Positions 7,056-14,101 of a stretch of 15,630 nucleotides of DNA are shown here, piece after piece (position 1 is the stretch's first letter; the number at the start of each line of letters is the position of its first letter). The notes under the pieces were generated by a model. The model searched no databases. It saw nothing but the letters and a program-made list of their open reading frames with translations, and was not told where the DNA came from. The position numbers were made by a program, and so were the translations under genes. The stretch is taken from the NCBI GenBank assembly GCA_017882945.1, contig JADGON010000166.1:1-15630 (forward strand), in the 5' to 3' direction. The DNA comes from Acidimicrobiia bacterium (GTDB lineage Bacteria; Actinomycetota; Acidimicrobiia; IMCC26256; JAENVU01).

Positions 7056-7061
7056 TACGAT
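7056..7061 (+). promoter_or_regulatory. -10-like TACGAT upstream of pcrA, leaderless spacing
   Basis: TACGAT ends 6 nt before the GTG at 7068 and no Shine-Dalgarno lies between. It favours 7068 as the pcrA start over the GTG at 7026, which overlaps the stop of the previous small gene. Confidence 0.5.
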
Positions 7062-7067
7062 TCACCT

Positions 7068-10000
7068 GTGACACCACAAGCCAGCGCGGAGACCGAGTTC
7101 GGACGGGTCGGTGAGGACCTCGTTGCCGGATTGAACCCGGTCCAGCGCGAGGCGGTGACCGCGCCCGACGGTCCGGTGCTCGTCATCGCGGGTGCGGGGT
7201 CGGGCAAGACGCGCTTGCTCACCCACCGCGTCGCCTACCTGATCGCGGAGCGCGGGGTCTCGCCGTTCGAGATCCTCGCGATCACGTTCACGAACAAGGC
7301 GGCGGGCGAGATGAAGGAGCGCGTCGCCGCGCTCGTCGGCAACGTCGCGCACCGCATGTGGGTCTCGACGTTCCACTCCGCGTGCGCGCGGATCCTGCGC
7401 CGCGAGGCCGGGCTGCTGGGCTACCGGTCCTCGTTCTCGATCTACGACCAGGCCGACGCCACCCGCCTCGTGGACTACGTGCGGCGCGACATGAACCTGG
7501 ATCCGAAGCGCTTCCCGCCCCGGCGGCTGCAGGGCTCGATCTCCGCGATGAAGAACGAGCTCATCGGTCCGGAGCAGGCGCTCGCCGACGCGACGACCCC
7601 GCCCGAGAAGCGGCTGGCCGAGATCTACGTCGAGTACCAGAAGCGGCTGGGCGAGGCGTCCGCGGCCGACTTCGACGACCTGCTCCTGCTCGTCGTCAAG
7701 CTGTTCCGCGAGCACCCGGACGCGCTCCACCGCTGGCGCTCGCGGTTCCGCCACGTCCTCGTCGACGAGTTCCAGGACACCAACCTGGCCCAGTGGGAGC
7801 TCGTCCGCATGCTCTCCGAGGAGCACCGCAACGTGATGGTCGTCGGCGACGCGGACCAGTGCTTCGTCCCCGGCACGCTCGTGACCATGGCCGACCGCAC
7901 GCACCGGCCGATCGAGACGGTGGCCGCGGGCGACCACGTCCTCTCCTGCTACGGCAGCGGCGAGTTCCGTCCGGCGAGGGTCCAGCGCGTGCATCGCGCC
8001 CGCGCCACCGAAGGAATCAGGATCACCCTCGCGAGCGGCCGCGAGCTCGTCTCCACCCCCGAGCACACCCACTTCGCCGGCCACCTCCCACCTTTCGGGG
8101 GTCCCCAGGGTCGCTCTGGCGACCCCGACCCCCACCGAAACGAGTTGGACGAGCCGCAAGCCGCGGTCGCGACACGGACGCGCGCCCGCATGGTCATCAC
8201 GTTGTGCGACGAGCGGCGGGGCAAGCGCGCGTTCCACCGGGTCGAGGTGTTCGGGAGCGAGGAGGAAGGGCGCACGATCCTCGAAGAGGACCTGGGTCTG
8301 CTCGTCCGGCCCGAGCGACGCGACACCAATTGGCGGTACGAGGACGCGAGCGCGGACATGGCCGCGATCGTCGAGACCGCCGAGCAGATCCGCGCGGTGC
8401 TCGACGTCGACGTGGAGTACACCGCGCGCCTCGCGAAGACCACCGGCGACCGGCGCATGAACACCGACCTTCCCTTCACCCCGGCCGCCTCGGTGGAGCC
8501 GGGCATGGTCATGGTCAACGAGAACGGCGCGTTCGAGCGGGTCGAGAGCGTCGAGCCGGTCGAGCTCGACACCGAGGTCTACGACCTCGACATCGAGCAG
8601 ACCCACAACTTCGTCGCGGGCGGCATCGTCACCCACAACTCCGTCTACGCGTTCCGCGGCGCCGACTTCCGGAACCTCCTGCGATTCGAAGAGGTGTTCC
8701 CGGACGCGTCGGTCATCGTGCTCGACCAGAACTACCGGTCGACGCAACGGATCCTGGACGCGGCGAACGCGGTCATCGCCAACAACGCGGCACGGCGCCC
8801 GAAGCACCTGTGGACCGAGCAGATCGGCGGCGAGCTCATCGTCCGCTACCACGCCGAGGACGAGCACGACGAGGCCCAGTTCGTGGTGCACGAGATCAAC
8901 CGGCTCGCGGACAGCGAGGGTGTGCGCTTCCGCGACACCGCGATCTTCTACCGGACGAACGCGCAGAGCCGCGTGATCGAAGAGACGCTCGTGCGCGCCG
9001 GCGTGCCCTACCGGATCATCGGCGGCACGAAGTTCTACGACCGAAGAGAGGTGAAGGACGCGCTTGCGTACCTCCGTTCGCTCGTGAACCCGGACGACGA
9101 GGTCGGCTGGAAGCGGATCGTGAACGTCCCCAAGCGCGGCGTGGGGGACACGAGCGTCCGACGCGTCGAGGCGTACGCGCAGGGTGCGGGCATCCCGTTT
9201 CGCGAGGCGTTGCGTGACGGTGCGGCGGCCGGGGTCACCGGCAAGGCGCTCGGCGGGATCCGCGACCTCCTCGAGGTGATGAGCGAGCTCGAAGGCGAGG
9301 CGATCGCCGGGGGAGTCTCGGGCGCGCTCGAAGGGATCCTGAGCAAGACGGGCTACCTCGCCGAGCTCGAAGCCGAACGCACGATCGAGGCGCAGGGCCG
9401 GATCGAGAACCTGGCCGAGCTCGTCGGCGTCGCGCGGGAGTTCGACGCGAACCTCGACGCCGGCAACACGTCCGCGCTCGTCGCGATCGCGGGCGTCGAC
9501 GAGAGCACGGAGCCGCCGGCCGGGCTGGCCCGGGTGCAGGCATTCCTCGAAGCGATCTCGCTCGTCACGGACCTCGACGGGGTGGACGGCGACGAGTCGA
9601 TGGTCACCCTCATGACGCTGCACAGCGCGAAGGGCCTCGAGTACCCGGTCGTGTTCCTCACCGGGTTGGAGGACGGGATCTTCCCGCACATGCGCTCGCT
9701 CGGTGACCCCGAGGCGCTCGAGGAGGAGCGGCGCCTCTGCTACGTCGGCATCACCCGCGCCCGCGAACGCCTCTACCTCTGCCACGCCTGGTGCCGGCAG
9801 CTGTTCGGCGCCACGGACTACTACCCGCCGAGCCGGTTCCTCGCCGAGATCCCCGAGGAGCTGATCGAGGCGCAGGGCGAACCGCGCTCGCGCCGGGGAT
9901 CCGGATCCGGGTTCGGGTCCCACCGCGACGCGGTGGTCGCCGCCGCGGTCGCGTCCGGCGCGTCAGGTGGCACGGGCGGGGTATCGGTCGGCACTCGCGG

Positions 10001-10181
10001 CGCCGAGCAGCTCGGGTTGCACGTCGGCGACGACGTGACCCACGAGAAGTTCGGCGAGGGCGTGATCCTCGACGTGATCGGCGTTGGCGACAAGGCCGAA
10101 GCCGTGGTGCGGTTCCGCGACGCGGGGGAGAAGCGCCTGCTGCTCGCCTGGGCGCCGCTCCAGCGCGTCAGCGCTCCTTGA
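7068..10181 (+). CDS. pcrA: ATP-dependent DNA helicase PcrA/UvrD1, intein-interrupted precursor
   Basis: This superfamily 1A 3'-5' helicase acts in nucleotide-excision repair and plasmid or replication-fork maintenance. The precursor has 1037 residues; without the intein (residues 265-524) it is 777, the normal PcrA size. Motifs seen in order: Q-motif LNPVQREAV; Walker A GAGSGKT (42-48); Ia ITFTNKAAGEM; Walker B VDEFQDTN (D233, E234); III GDADQ, the intein, then SVYAFRGAD; IV LDQNYRST; V TLHSAKGLEYPVVF; VI EEERRLCYVGITRARERL. A Gly/Ser-rich linker follows, then a Tudor-like C-terminal domain (HEKFGEGVILDVIGVGDKAE), which in PcrA contacts RNA polymerase. The start at GTG 7068 is set by TACGAT upstream. 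The 3' end overlaps the convergent DUF47 gene by 14 bp. In Mycobacterium and Streptomyces pcrA also lies near sucCD-purN, as here. Activity would require intein removal. Confidence 0.96.
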   Translation: MTPQASAETEFGRVGEDLVAGLNPVQREAVTAPDGPVLVIAGAGSGKTRLLTHRVAYLIAERGVSPFEILAITFTNKAAGEMKERVAALVGNVAHRMWVSTFHSACARILRREAGLLGYRSSFSIYDQADATRLVDYVRRDMNLDPKRFPPRRLQGSISAMKNELIGPEQALADATTPPEKRLAEIYVEYQKRLGEASAADFDDLLLLVVKLFREHPDALHRWRSRFRHVLVDEFQDTNLAQWELVRMLSEEHRNVMVVGDADQCFVPGTLVTMADRTHRPIETVAAGDHVLSCYGSGEFRPARVQRVHRARATEGIRITLASGRELVSTPEHTHFAGHLPPFGGPQGRSGDPDPHRNELDEPQAAVATRTRARMVITLCDERRGKRAFHRVEVFGSEEEGRTILEEDLGLLVRPERRDTNWRYEDASADMAAIVETAEQIRAVLDVDVEYTARLAKTTGDRRMNTDLPFTPAASVEPGMVMVNENGAFERVESVEPVELDTEVYDLDIEQTHNFVAGGIVTHNSVYAFRGADFRNLLRFEEVFPDASVIVLDQNYRSTQRILDAANAVIANNAARRPKHLWTEQIGGELIVRYHAEDEHDEAQFVVHEINRLADSEGVRFRDTAIFYRTNAQSRVIEETLVRAGVPYRIIGGTKFYDRREVKDALAYLRSLVNPDDEVGWKRIVNVPKRGVGDTSVRRVEAYAQGAGIPFREALRDGAAAGVTGKALGGIRDLLEVMSELEGEAIAGGVSGALEGILSKTGYLAELEAERTIEAQGRIENLAELVGVAREFDANLDAGNTSALVAIAGVDESTEPPAGLARVQAFLEAISLVTDLDGVDGDESMVTLMTLHSAKGLEYPVVFLTGLEDGIFPHMRSLGDPEALEEERRLCYVGITRARERLYLCHAWCRQLFGATDYYPPSRFLAEIPEELIEAQGEPRSRRGSGSGFGSHRDAVVAAAVASGASGGTGGVSVGTRGAEQLGLHVGDDVTHEKFGEGVILDVIGVGDKAEAVVRFRDAGEKRLLLAWAPLQRVSAP
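7860..8639 (+). mobile_element. Intein (260 aa) in helicase motif III of PcrA
   Basis: The helicase motif DADQ-SVYAFRGAD is split after Q by a 780-nt in-frame insert. The insert has all protein-splicing blocks. Block A is CFVPGTLVTMADRTHRPIET with Cys1. Block B is RELVSTPEHTHF with the TxxH motif. Block F is TEVYDLDIEQTHNFVAGG. Block G is IVTHN, ending in His-Asn, with Ser as +1 extein residue. The element therefore looks splicing-competent. At 260 residues it is larger than a mini-intein (about 135-150) and smaller than typical LAGLIDADG-bearing inteins. The central part (about intein residues 95-205) runs from MVITLCDERRGKRAFHR to VDVEYTARLAKTTGD. I see neither a LAGLIDADG pair, nor HNH, nor GIY-YIG there. 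Inteins often sit at nucleotide-binding motifs, as this one does. Confidence 0.95.
8093..8140. repeat. 48-nt near-perfect palindrome inside the intein coding sequence
   Basis: The outer stem pairs TTTCGGGGGTC (8093-8103) with 8127-8140, 11 bp with a 3-nt bulge. The inner stem pairs GGGTCGC (8108-8114) with GCGACCC (8119-8125), closed by a TCTG loop. It is 18 bp in all, exactly 16 codons long, and encodes the low-complexity, Gly/Pro/Asp-rich stretch FGGPQGRSGDPDPHRN between block B and the central intein insert. A structure this long in coding DNA is unlikely to be chance. It resembles palindromic elements that insert in frame into genes. Confidence 0.7.
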
Positions 10182-10773
10182 CCACGAGGTACCAGACCCG
10201 TTCGGACACCCGCACGAGGCTGTCGCCGATCCGCGCGTAGCGCCGGTAGAGCTCGCGGCGCCCGGTCACCATCTTCAGGTCGCTGACGTCGGTGAGCGCA
10301 GACATCGCGCTGCGGTAGCAGTGCTCGAGCTTGCGCTCGCAGTGCTTCGCGGCATCGGCCTCGGCGGTGGCGCGATCGCGATCCGTGTTCAACACCTCGA
10401 ACGCGGCGTGGAGATGGCGCACTCCGGTCAGCAGGTGTCCGGCCATCTCGCCGAGCGGGGCATCGGGCGGGAGCTTCATGATCTCGGACTCGCGCACCGC
10501 GTTCTTCGCACCGTTGAGCACCTCGTCGAGCCGCTCGGAGAGCTCGTAGATGTCCTCGGGGTCGAGCGGGGTGCTGAACGCCGCCCGCAGCTCCTTCAGC
10601 ACCTTGCGGCGGGCGTCGTCGGCATCGTGCTCGAACCGGCGCACCGCCTGGTTGGCGGCCAGGTCACCCGACGACCACTGCACGAACGCCTCGATCCCGT
10701 GGCACGTGATCTCGGACTGCTCGAGCAGCAACCCGAGGAGATTCGGGGTGTAGGGGAGGAACCAGCGCTTCAC
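10168..10773 (-). CDS. DUF47 family PhoU-like protein, Pit-associated
   Basis: The 201-residue product begins MKRWFLPYTPNLLGLLLEQS and is mostly helical. It has the PhoU-like helical-bundle pattern with conserved acidic clusters: FEHDADDARRKVLKEL (about 47-62), then PLDPEDIYELSERLDEVLN (about 69-87) and later HCYRSAMSAL. DUF47 proteins are encoded next to Pit phosphate transporters and are thought to modulate them. The GTG start overlaps the pit stop by 4 bp (GTGA), so translation is coupled to pit. The 3' end overlaps the convergent pcrA end by 14 bp, leaving no room for a separate terminator. No membrane segment; probably cytosolic. Confidence 0.88.
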   Translation of the reverse strand: MKRWFLPYTPNLLGLLLEQSEITCHGIEAFVQWSSGDLAANQAVRRFEHDADDARRKVLKELRAAFSTPLDPEDIYELSERLDEVLNGAKNAVRESEIMKLPPDAPLGEMAGHLLTGVRHLHAAFEVLNTDRDRATAEADAAKHCERKLEHCYRSAMSALTDVSDLKMVTGRRELYRRYARIGDSLVRVSERVWYLVVKER

Positions 10774-11753
10774 GTGAGCCACCTCCAGAGCGGGATTGCC
10801 AGCGCGCCGAGCATGACGCATACGGGGATCGTCACCAACCAGGCCACGCCGATCGCCCGCACGACCTGCCAGTGGACGTGGTGCCAGCGCTGGCCGCCGC
10901 CGACGCCGGCCACCGAGGAGGCGACCACCTGGCTGGTGCTGACCGGCGCACCGACGAGCGACGCGCCCACCACCACGATCGCCGAGCCGGTCTGGCTGAC
11001 CAACCCGTCGAGCGGGCGCAGCCGGAAGATGCCCATGCCGACGGTCCGCACGATGCGCCACCCGCCGACGCAGGTACCGATGGTCAGCGAGGTGGTGGCG
11101 AGGACGACGACCCAGAGCGGCGCGCTCGTCGAGGAGGAGTGCTGGGTCGCGACGAGCATCACGACGATCACCCCCGTGGCCTTGGCCGCGTCGTTCGCAC
11201 CGTGACCGAACGCGAGCACGGCCGAGCTGCCCCACTGCCCCCACACGATCGGCCGCCGTACCTCGTGGCTGGCGCGACGCAGCGCCCGACGGGACAGCAG
11301 CAATCCGACGAACCCCGACGCGAACCCGAGCGCGGGGGAGAGCACCAGCGCCAGGAGCACCACACCGACCGTCCTCCAGCTCACCGCGTCGATCCCGTCG
11401 GCGACGACCGCGGCGCCGACGAGCCCGCCGATGAGTGCGTGGGTCGAGCTCGACGGCAGCCCGCGCCACCAGGAGAAGAGGTTCCACACGAGTGCGCCGG
11501 TCACGCCGGCGCCGATCACCGCGACGACCTGCGACTGGGGCACGTTGACGAGCTTGGCGACCGTGTCCGCGACGGCCGCGCCGAGCAGCAGCGGACCGAG
11601 CAGCGTGAAGAAGGCGGCGACGGCGAGCGCGGGCCCCGGCATCGCGGTCCGTGATGCGATGAGGGTCGCGACGGCGTCGGCCGCGTCATGGACGCCGTTC
11701 GTGAAGTTGAACGCGGTCGCCACGATGATCGCGGCGAGAAGGCCACCAGCCAC
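10770..11753 (-). CDS. pit: Inorganic phosphate transporter, PiT family
   Basis: The 327-residue membrane protein has the two inverted PiT signature repeats: FNFTNGVHDAADAVATLI at 15-32 and GHGANDAAKATGVI at 183-196. RGLPSSSTHALIGGLVG (97-113) is the Ser/Thr-rich motif also repeated as GAPVSTSQVVASSVAG near the C-terminus. About nine to ten hydrophobic helices are visible. PiT proteins import phosphate, usually as a metal-phosphate complex with protons, at low affinity. The GTG at 11753 is the first in-frame start; no clear Shine-Dalgarno is visible, and CACAAT 6 nt upstream is only a weak -10 candidate. It is the first gene of a two-gene unit with the DUF47 partner. Confidence 0.94.
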   Translation of the reverse strand: MAGGLLAAIIVATAFNFTNGVHDAADAVATLIASRTAMPGPALAVAAFFTLLGPLLLGAAVADTVAKLVNVPQSQVVAVIGAGVTGALVWNLFSWWRGLPSSSTHALIGGLVGAAVVADGIDAVSWRTVGVVLLALVLSPALGFASGFVGLLLSRRALRRASHEVRRPIVWGQWGSSAVLAFGHGANDAAKATGVIVVMLVATQHSSSTSAPLWVVVLATTSLTIGTCVGGWRIVRTVGMGIFRLRPLDGLVSQTGSAIVVVGASLVGAPVSTSQVVASSVAGVGGGQRWHHVHWQVVRAIGVAWLVTIPVCVMLGALAIPLWRWLT

Positions 11754-11796
11754 GCGGGCATTGTGACCCGTCCACCGGGGATGCGGACGAGACGGT

Positions 11797-12252
11797 TCAG
11801 GAAGACGCGGGGGGCGGCAGCACGCGGGTGAGATCCACCATCAGCAGACCCTTGTCGTGGCCGGTCTTCGGGACGCGGGTGACGTAGCGGGCGAGCTGAT
11901 CCATGCGGACGGGGTGGCCGTTGCAGTCCACGAACGTGTTCTTGGAGCCCCGCCAGATCACGTTGCAGCTCTTCGTCCCCGGCTTCTGGATCTTCAGGGC
12001 GACGAGCCGGCCGTTCTCGATCGCGATCCAGAACCCGTCGTCGCCGCGGTTCCCCGCGTAGGCGAACGGGCCGCCGTCCTTGGCCTTCTGCCGGATGGAC
12101 GAGGCCACCCCGAACGGGATCGAGCCCTTGATCTGGGGTGTCTTCGCCCGTCCCGTGATGAGCAGGATCGCCGCGGCCACCACCAGCCCGAAGACCAGGA
12201 CGCCGAGCGTGGCGACGACGATCACCCGGGTGTCGCCCTTCCGAGAAGCCAT
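11797..12252 (-). CDS. Small membrane-anchored protein of unknown function
   Basis: The 151-residue product has a basic N-terminus (MASRKGDTR) and one hydrophobic helix at about 10-33, after which the rest should lie outside the cell. The exposed part has GPFAYAGNRGDDGFWIAIEN, an Ile/Val-rich core and SCNVIWRGSKNTFVDCNGHPV. The two cysteines lie 16 residues apart and could form a disulphide. The C...W....F.DC.GH pattern faintly recalls a degenerate Rieske-type loop, but the paired Cys-His ligands are not both present, so I do not call it a Rieske protein. The start is ATG 12252, 6 nt after TAGATC on the minus strand. It lies 43 bp upstream of pit and may be cotranscribed with it. Function unknown. 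Confidence 0.75.
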   Translation of the reverse strand: MASRKGDTRVIVVATLGVLVFGLVVAAAILLITGRAKTPQIKGSIPFGVASSIRQKAKDGGPFAYAGNRGDDGFWIAIENGRLVALKIQKPGTKSCNVIWRGSKNTFVDCNGHPVRMDQLARYVTRVPKTGHDKGLLMVDLTRVLPPPASS

Positions 12253-12258
12253 GGGTGT

Positions 12259-12264
12259 GATCTA
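12259..12264 (-). promoter_or_regulatory. Weak -10-like TAGATC before the small membrane protein gene
   Basis: On the minus strand TAGATC ends 6 nt before the ATG at 12252. It matches the leaderless spacing of the other hexamers, but its last base is C rather than T, so support is weaker. Confidence 0.3.
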
Positions 12265-12298
12265 GCCAGGGGATCCGGGCCGAGTCCAGCCGGGCTCT

Positions 12299-12422
12299 CC
12301 TGCCGCCGGAGGGCGCCCCGCGACGGGGGTCCGGCAGTCGCCCTCCGGAGATCGTGGAAACCTGCCGCCGGAGGGCGCCCCGCGACCCCGGTCCGGCAGT
12401 CGCCCTCCGGAGATCGTGCAAA
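12299..12422. repeat. Tandem repeat, two 62-bp units, with crossed inverted repeats
   Basis: Units 12299-12360 and 12361-12422 differ at four positions, three of them in the central loop. Each unit holds CTGCCG, then CCGGAGGGCG, then CGGCAG, then CGCCCTCCGG. The first pairs with the third and the second with the fourth, so the two stems cross (a-b-a'-b'). In unit 1 the parts are at 12300-12305, 12306-12315, 12332-12337 and 12339-12348. The 10-bp stem is the stronger. In unit 1 the loop also has CCCCG/CGGGG (12316-12328). The array fills most of the 209-bp divergent intergenic region between the small membrane protein gene and the B12-binding gene. Confidence 0.9.
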
Positions 12423-12446
12423 TGGCCGGGTCACAAACCACCTGGG

Positions 12447-12452
12447 TATGGT
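12447..12452 (+). promoter_or_regulatory. -10-like TATGGT before the B12-binding subunit gene
   Basis: TATGGT ends 9 nt before the ATG at 12462, giving a leader of zero to about 3 nt. No Shine-Dalgarno is present. It follows the 62-bp repeats by 25 bp, so the repeats sit over the region where an activator or repressor would act. Confidence 0.45.
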
Positions 12453-12461
12453 TCCGACCAC

Positions 12462-12878
12462 ATGCAGCGTCGGTATCGAGTGGTCATCGCGAAGCCCGGC
12501 CTCGATGGTCATGATCGGGGAGCCAAGGTGATCGCGCGGGCGCTGCGCGACGCCGGTTTCGAGGTCATCTACACGGGCCTGCACCAGACGCCGGAGCAGG
12601 TGGTGGAGACCGCCCTGCAGGAGGACGCCGACGCGGTCGGCCTCTCGCTGCTCTCGGGCGCGCACATGACCCTGTTCCCGCGGATCCTCGATCTGCTGCG
12701 CGAGCGCGGGCTCGAAGACGTGCTGGTGTTCGGCGGCGGGATCATCCCCGAGGCGGACATCCCGGGGCTGAAGGAGATCGGCGTCGCCGCGCTCTTCACC
12801 CCCGGCACGCCGCTGGCCACGATCGACCAGTGGCTCGAGTCCGCCCTCGATGAGCGGGAGGCCCAGCTCACCGGCTGA
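12462..12878 (+). CDS. Cobalamin-binding subunit of an acyl-CoA mutase (methylmalonyl-CoA mutase small-domain type)
   Basis: The 138-residue protein is a stand-alone B12-binding domain. It begins MQRRYRVVIAKPGLDGHDRG with the DxHxxG motif (D15, H17, G20), whose His is the lower axial cobalt ligand in base-off/His-on binding. GLSLLSGAH (S62xL64) and VFGGGIIPEADI (GG at 91-93) complete the signature. It corresponds to the C-terminal domain of methylmalonyl-CoA mutase or to the small subunit of isobutyryl-CoA or 2-hydroxyisobutyryl-CoA mutase. The catalytic large subunit is not in this window. Being just upstream of sucCD suggests the methylmalonyl-CoA to succinyl-CoA reaction, by inference. The open frame extends upstream into the repeat array, but ATG 12462, behind TATGGT, is the credible start. 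Confidence 0.88.
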   Translation: MQRRYRVVIAKPGLDGHDRGAKVIARALRDAGFEVIYTGLHQTPEQVVETALQEDADAVGLSLLSGAHMTLFPRILDLLRERGLEDVLVFGGGIIPEADIPGLKEIGVAALFTPGTPLATIDQWLESALDEREAQLTG

Positions 12879-12930
12879 CGTGTCCCACCGAGAACTCGGC
12901 GAGCGGCGGAACCGTCGCGCGCCAGCCTCC

Positions 12931-12942
12931 AAGAAGAAAAGG
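12931..12942 (+). promoter_or_regulatory. A/G-rich ribosome binding site of sucC
   Basis: AAGAAGAAAAGG stands out in GC-rich surroundings. It ends 4 nt before the GTG at 12947 and 10 nt before a second in-frame GTG at 12953. Both starts are possible; the second would give MDLFEYQGKQLF, closer to the E. coli start MNLHEYQ. Confidence 0.55.
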
Positions 12943-12946
12943 TTGT

Positions 12947-14101
12947 GTGCCAGTGGACCTGTTCGAGTATCAAGGCAAGCAGCTGTTCGCGCGCTACGAC
13001 ATCCCGGTCTCGCCGGGTGAGGCGGTCACCGATGTCGAGGCCGCGGTCGCGGCGGCGAACCGCATCGGCTACCCGGTCGTGTTGAAGGCCCAGGTGCAGG
13101 TGGGCGGGCGCGGCAAGGCCGGCGGCGTGAAGCTGGCGGCGAACGAAGCCGAGGCGCGCGAGCACGCGACGAGCATCATCGGGCTCGACATCAAGGGCCA
13201 CATCGTCCACATCCTCTGGGTCGAGAAGGCGAGTGACATCGCCGAGGAGTACTACGCGAGCTTCACGCTCGACCGCGCGGCGAAGAAGTACCTCGGCATG
13301 CTCTCCGCGCAGGGCGGCGTCGAGATCGAGGTCGTCGCGGAGAAGGACCCGGACGCGATCGCGAAGATCCACGTCGACCCGGTCGACGGGCTCGACGAGG
13401 CGACGTGCCGCGCGTGGGTCCAGGCCGCGGGCCTCAACCCGAAGGCCGTCGACGGCGCGGTCGACATCCTGTTGAAGCTCTACACCTGCTACGTCGAGGG
13501 TGACGCGGACCTGGTCGAGATCAACCCGCTGATCCTCACGCCGGACGACCGGGTGCACGCGCTCGACGCGAAGGTGACCCTCGACGACAGCGCGGTGTTC
13601 CGCCACCCGGACTACGAGCAGTACGACGCGACGCAGGTGCGCGACGAGCGCGAGCAGGCGGCCCACGAGCGCGGCCTGCAGTACGTCGGGCTCGACGGCT
13701 ACGTGGGGATCATCGCCAACGGCGCGGGGCTCGCGATGGCGACGGTGGACATCGTGAGCCAGGTCGGGGGCGAGGCCGCGAACTTCCTCGACATCGGGGG
13801 CGGCGCGAACGCGGAGGTGATGACCGGCGCGCTCGAGGTGATCAACAACGACCCGAAGGTGCGCTCGATCTTCATCAACATCTTCGGCGGGATCACCAAG
13901 GGCGAGGAAGTGGCGAACGGCATCGTCGCCGCGCTCGATCGAGTGAAGATCGCCGCACCGATCGTGATCCGCCTCGACGGCACCAACGCCGACGAGGGGC
14001 GGGCGATTCTGGAACCGCATCTGTCCGAGCGGCTGCAGCTGCAACCCACCATGCTCGAGGCGGCGCGCGCGGCGGCTGCGCTCGCAGGAGCCACGTTGTG
14101 A
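12947..14101 (+). CDS. sucC: Succinyl-CoA synthetase (ADP/GDP-forming) beta subunit
   Basis: The 384-residue protein has the length of bacterial SucC (388 in E. coli). It begins (MPV)DLFEYQGKQLFARYDIP, followed by the ATP-grasp loop QVGGRGKAGGVK at about 51-62. VEINPLILTPDD is the metal/nucleotide-binding segment. The C-terminal ligase domain contains FLDIGGGANAEV and IFINIFGGITKGEEVA (about 308-323). With SucD it interconverts succinyl-CoA and succinate in the TCA cycle, making ATP or GTP. The 68-bp gap from the B12-binding gene has no promoter hexamer, so cotranscription with that gene is plausible. Its stop overlaps the sucD start by 4 bp. The start could be GTG 12947 or 12953; the choice is not settled. 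Confidence 0.96.
   Translation: MPVDLFEYQGKQLFARYDIPVSPGEAVTDVEAAVAAANRIGYPVVLKAQVQVGGRGKAGGVKLAANEAEAREHATSIIGLDIKGHIVHILWVEKASDIAEEYYASFTLDRAAKKYLGMLSAQGGVEIEVVAEKDPDAIAKIHVDPVDGLDEATCRAWVQAAGLNPKAVDGAVDILLKLYTCYVEGDADLVEINPLILTPDDRVHALDAKVTLDDSAVFRHPDYEQYDATQVRDEREQAAHERGLQYVGLDGYVGIIANGAGLAMATVDIVSQVGGEAANFLDIGGGANAEVMTGALEVINNDPKVRSIFINIFGGITKGEEVANGIVAALDRVKIAAPIVIRLDGTNADEGRAILEPHLSERLQLQPTMLEAARAAAALAGATL

Noticed and set aside
7026..7067. Upstream GTG start for pcrA at 7026 overlapping the previous stop
   Set aside because: It would place the TACGAT hexamer inside the gene and add 14 residues outside the usual PcrA N-terminus; 7068 fits better, though it is not proven.
4399..8103. 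Shared 10-mer TTCGGGGGTC at 4399-4408 and 8094-8103, possibly linking the guaA terminator hairpin to the intein palindrome
   Set aside because: The similarity stops at ten bases, and the partner arms differ; in DNA this GC-rich it can be chance.
7062..9923. 953-codon open frame on the minus strand antisense to pcrA
   Set aside because: Composition is that of an antisense shadow (DERALV-rich); it crosses the intein boundaries without any change, and pcrA motifs lie on the other strand.
11797..12252. Rieske iron-sulphur domain in the small membrane protein
   Set aside because: Only one Cys and one Cys-x-x-His-like element are present; the two C-x-H and C-x-x-H ligand pairs are not complete.
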